NCBI RefSeq assembly: GCF_002865645.1
Contig: NW_020194512.1
Location: forward strand, 2,955,183 to 3,019,182
From: Hyaloscypha bicolor E
Taxonomy: Eukaryota; Ascomycota; Leotiomycetes; Helotiales; Hyaloscyphaceae
Length of the DNA: 64,000 nucleotides
Reading direction: 5' to 3'
Part shown: positions 63,270-64,000 of the stretch, piece by piece
How the letters are laid out: each line of letters begins with the position of its first letter
Position numbering within the stretch: position 1 is the first letter of the stretch
The notes under the pieces: model-generated
Databases searched by the model: none
What the model saw: the letters and a program-made list of their open reading frames with translations, nothing else
What the model was told of the DNA's origin: nothing
Made by a program: the position numbers and the translations under genes

Positions 63270-64000
63270 ATAAAGTATATAATAAACCTCTTTCTAGATA
63301 TCTTAGATATATAAAGCTTTATTAGCTACTAAAGAAATAATATTACTAGCTATTTATAGGTAAGAATATTAATTAATATTATAGTAATTACTATACTTAT
63401 AGGAGATTATATATATCTAGAAATAAGAAGCCTAATTTACTTTATTCTTTTCTAGTTTCTAATTACCTCTAATAATATATTATTATAAACTTTAAAAGCT
63501 ATTTAAAAAGCAAATCAGGCTATAATATAGTTATTATATTCGTGAATTACTTGTCTAAATATCTAATTATAATTCTAGTATAAGATATAATTATAGCTAA
63601 ATAGCTAGTACTTCTGTTTTTATTTTATATAGTATACTAAATAGATATTTCAGAAATAATTATATTAGATTAGAAACCCTAATTTATATCCGATTTTTAA
63701 AGCGAATTTTATACGAGAATTAATATAAAGCTTAAGCTCTTTATAGCTAATTACCCCTAAACGGATAGATAAATAAAGATTATTAATTAGTACTTTAATT
63801 AGAAATTATATCTATATATTAATTATTACTAGAATAACTAGAATAAATAAATTACTATAATTAATTATTAATAAGCCTTCCTTTAGTATAAAACTATTAG
63901 CTAGTTCCCGTTTATAACTAAAAAGGGCTATAAGCCTTGTATTTCTCTAAATTAGAACTTCTCTATTAAAGCTAACTTACCTAAAGAGAAGCTAAATAGA
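63270..64000 (+). pseudogene. Integrase of third Gypsy element, truncated by window end
   Basis: The zinc-binding region is degraded. The catalytic core shows NIVIIFVNYLSKYLIIIL, ILD-stop-KP-stop-FISDF (for D-R-G-P-Q-F), INIKLKLFIANYP and IKIIN. The C-terminal part and any chromodomain lie outside the window. Confidence 0.88.

Larger units (their letters stand above)
58243..64000 (+). mobile_element. Third Ty3/Gypsy element, 5' part, runs off the window
   Basis: 5' LTR, gag, protease, RT, RNase H and integrase in order on the plus strand, RIP-mutated throughout. The post-LTR leader (ATTCAAAGCTTAT) and the gag/pol reading are close to the outer Gypsy element, so both belong to one clade, but the LTR bodies differ. 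The 3' LTR is outside the window, so full length and target duplication are unknown. Confidence 0.9.

Overview
This window reads as an AT-rich, repeat-eroded block of a filamentous ascomycete (Pezizomycotina) nuclear genome. I found no intact gene. Every coding relic I could recognise carries the signature of repeat-induced point mutation (RIP). CpA has become TpA, so conserved Gln codons are now TAA/TAG, Trp codons are stops, Gly is Ser/Arg/Asp, Pro is Leu, and Cys/His of zinc knuckles are Tyr. Spliceosomal introns of fungal type, Ty3/Gypsy and Ty1/Copia LTR retrotransposons, and relics of fungal AAA ATPase and mitochondrial-carrier families all point the same way.

Layout. 1-2.0 kb: two minisatellites (15-bp and 17-bp units). 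2.0-4.8 kb: unassigned RIP-degraded DNA. 4.8-9.4 kb: two minus-strand AAA+ ATPase pseudogenes in tandem, first a fungal AAA protein of the DUF7025 type and then a BCS1-like protein. 10.66-20.07 kb: a region bracketed by two 23-bp repeat arrays and split by a 3.09-kb non-autonomous LTR element (11,232-14,321) full of tandem repeats. 20.3-21.75 kb: an unassigned intron-bearing relic on the plus strand, then a minus-strand pseudogene of a Rim2-type mitochondrial pyrimidine-nucleotide carrier. 23.9-24.6 kb: a solo LTR and a related LTR fragment. 24.6-27.5 kb: unassigned coding-like relics.

27.5-58.2 kb: an even more AT-rich block with no recognisable genes, into which elements have inserted. These are a 1.80-kb LTR element with perfect target duplication (28,704-30,503), a 0.67-kb deletion derivative of a Copia element that keeps an unmutated gag start (30,781-31,446), and a chromodomain Ty3/Gypsy element (34,983-54,145). 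That Gypsy element is itself interrupted between protease and reverse transcriptase by a second, unusually long 13.2-kb Gypsy element on the opposite strand (37,503-50,678). 58.2-64.0 kb: the 5' LTR, gag, protease, RT, RNase H and most of the integrase of a third Gypsy element that runs off the window.

The genes do not work together as a pathway. The window is a stratified record: an old AT-rich substrate, duplicated host-type genes and transposons mutated by RIP, nested insertions, and a few younger or shielded islands (471-710, 1857-2040, parts of 11.2-14.0 kb and 31.0-31.45 kb) that still hold CpA/TpG. Boundaries of LTR elements rest on matched repeat ends and, where stated, target-site duplications. 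Protein assignments rest on conserved motifs read by eye through stop codons. No database search was possible.
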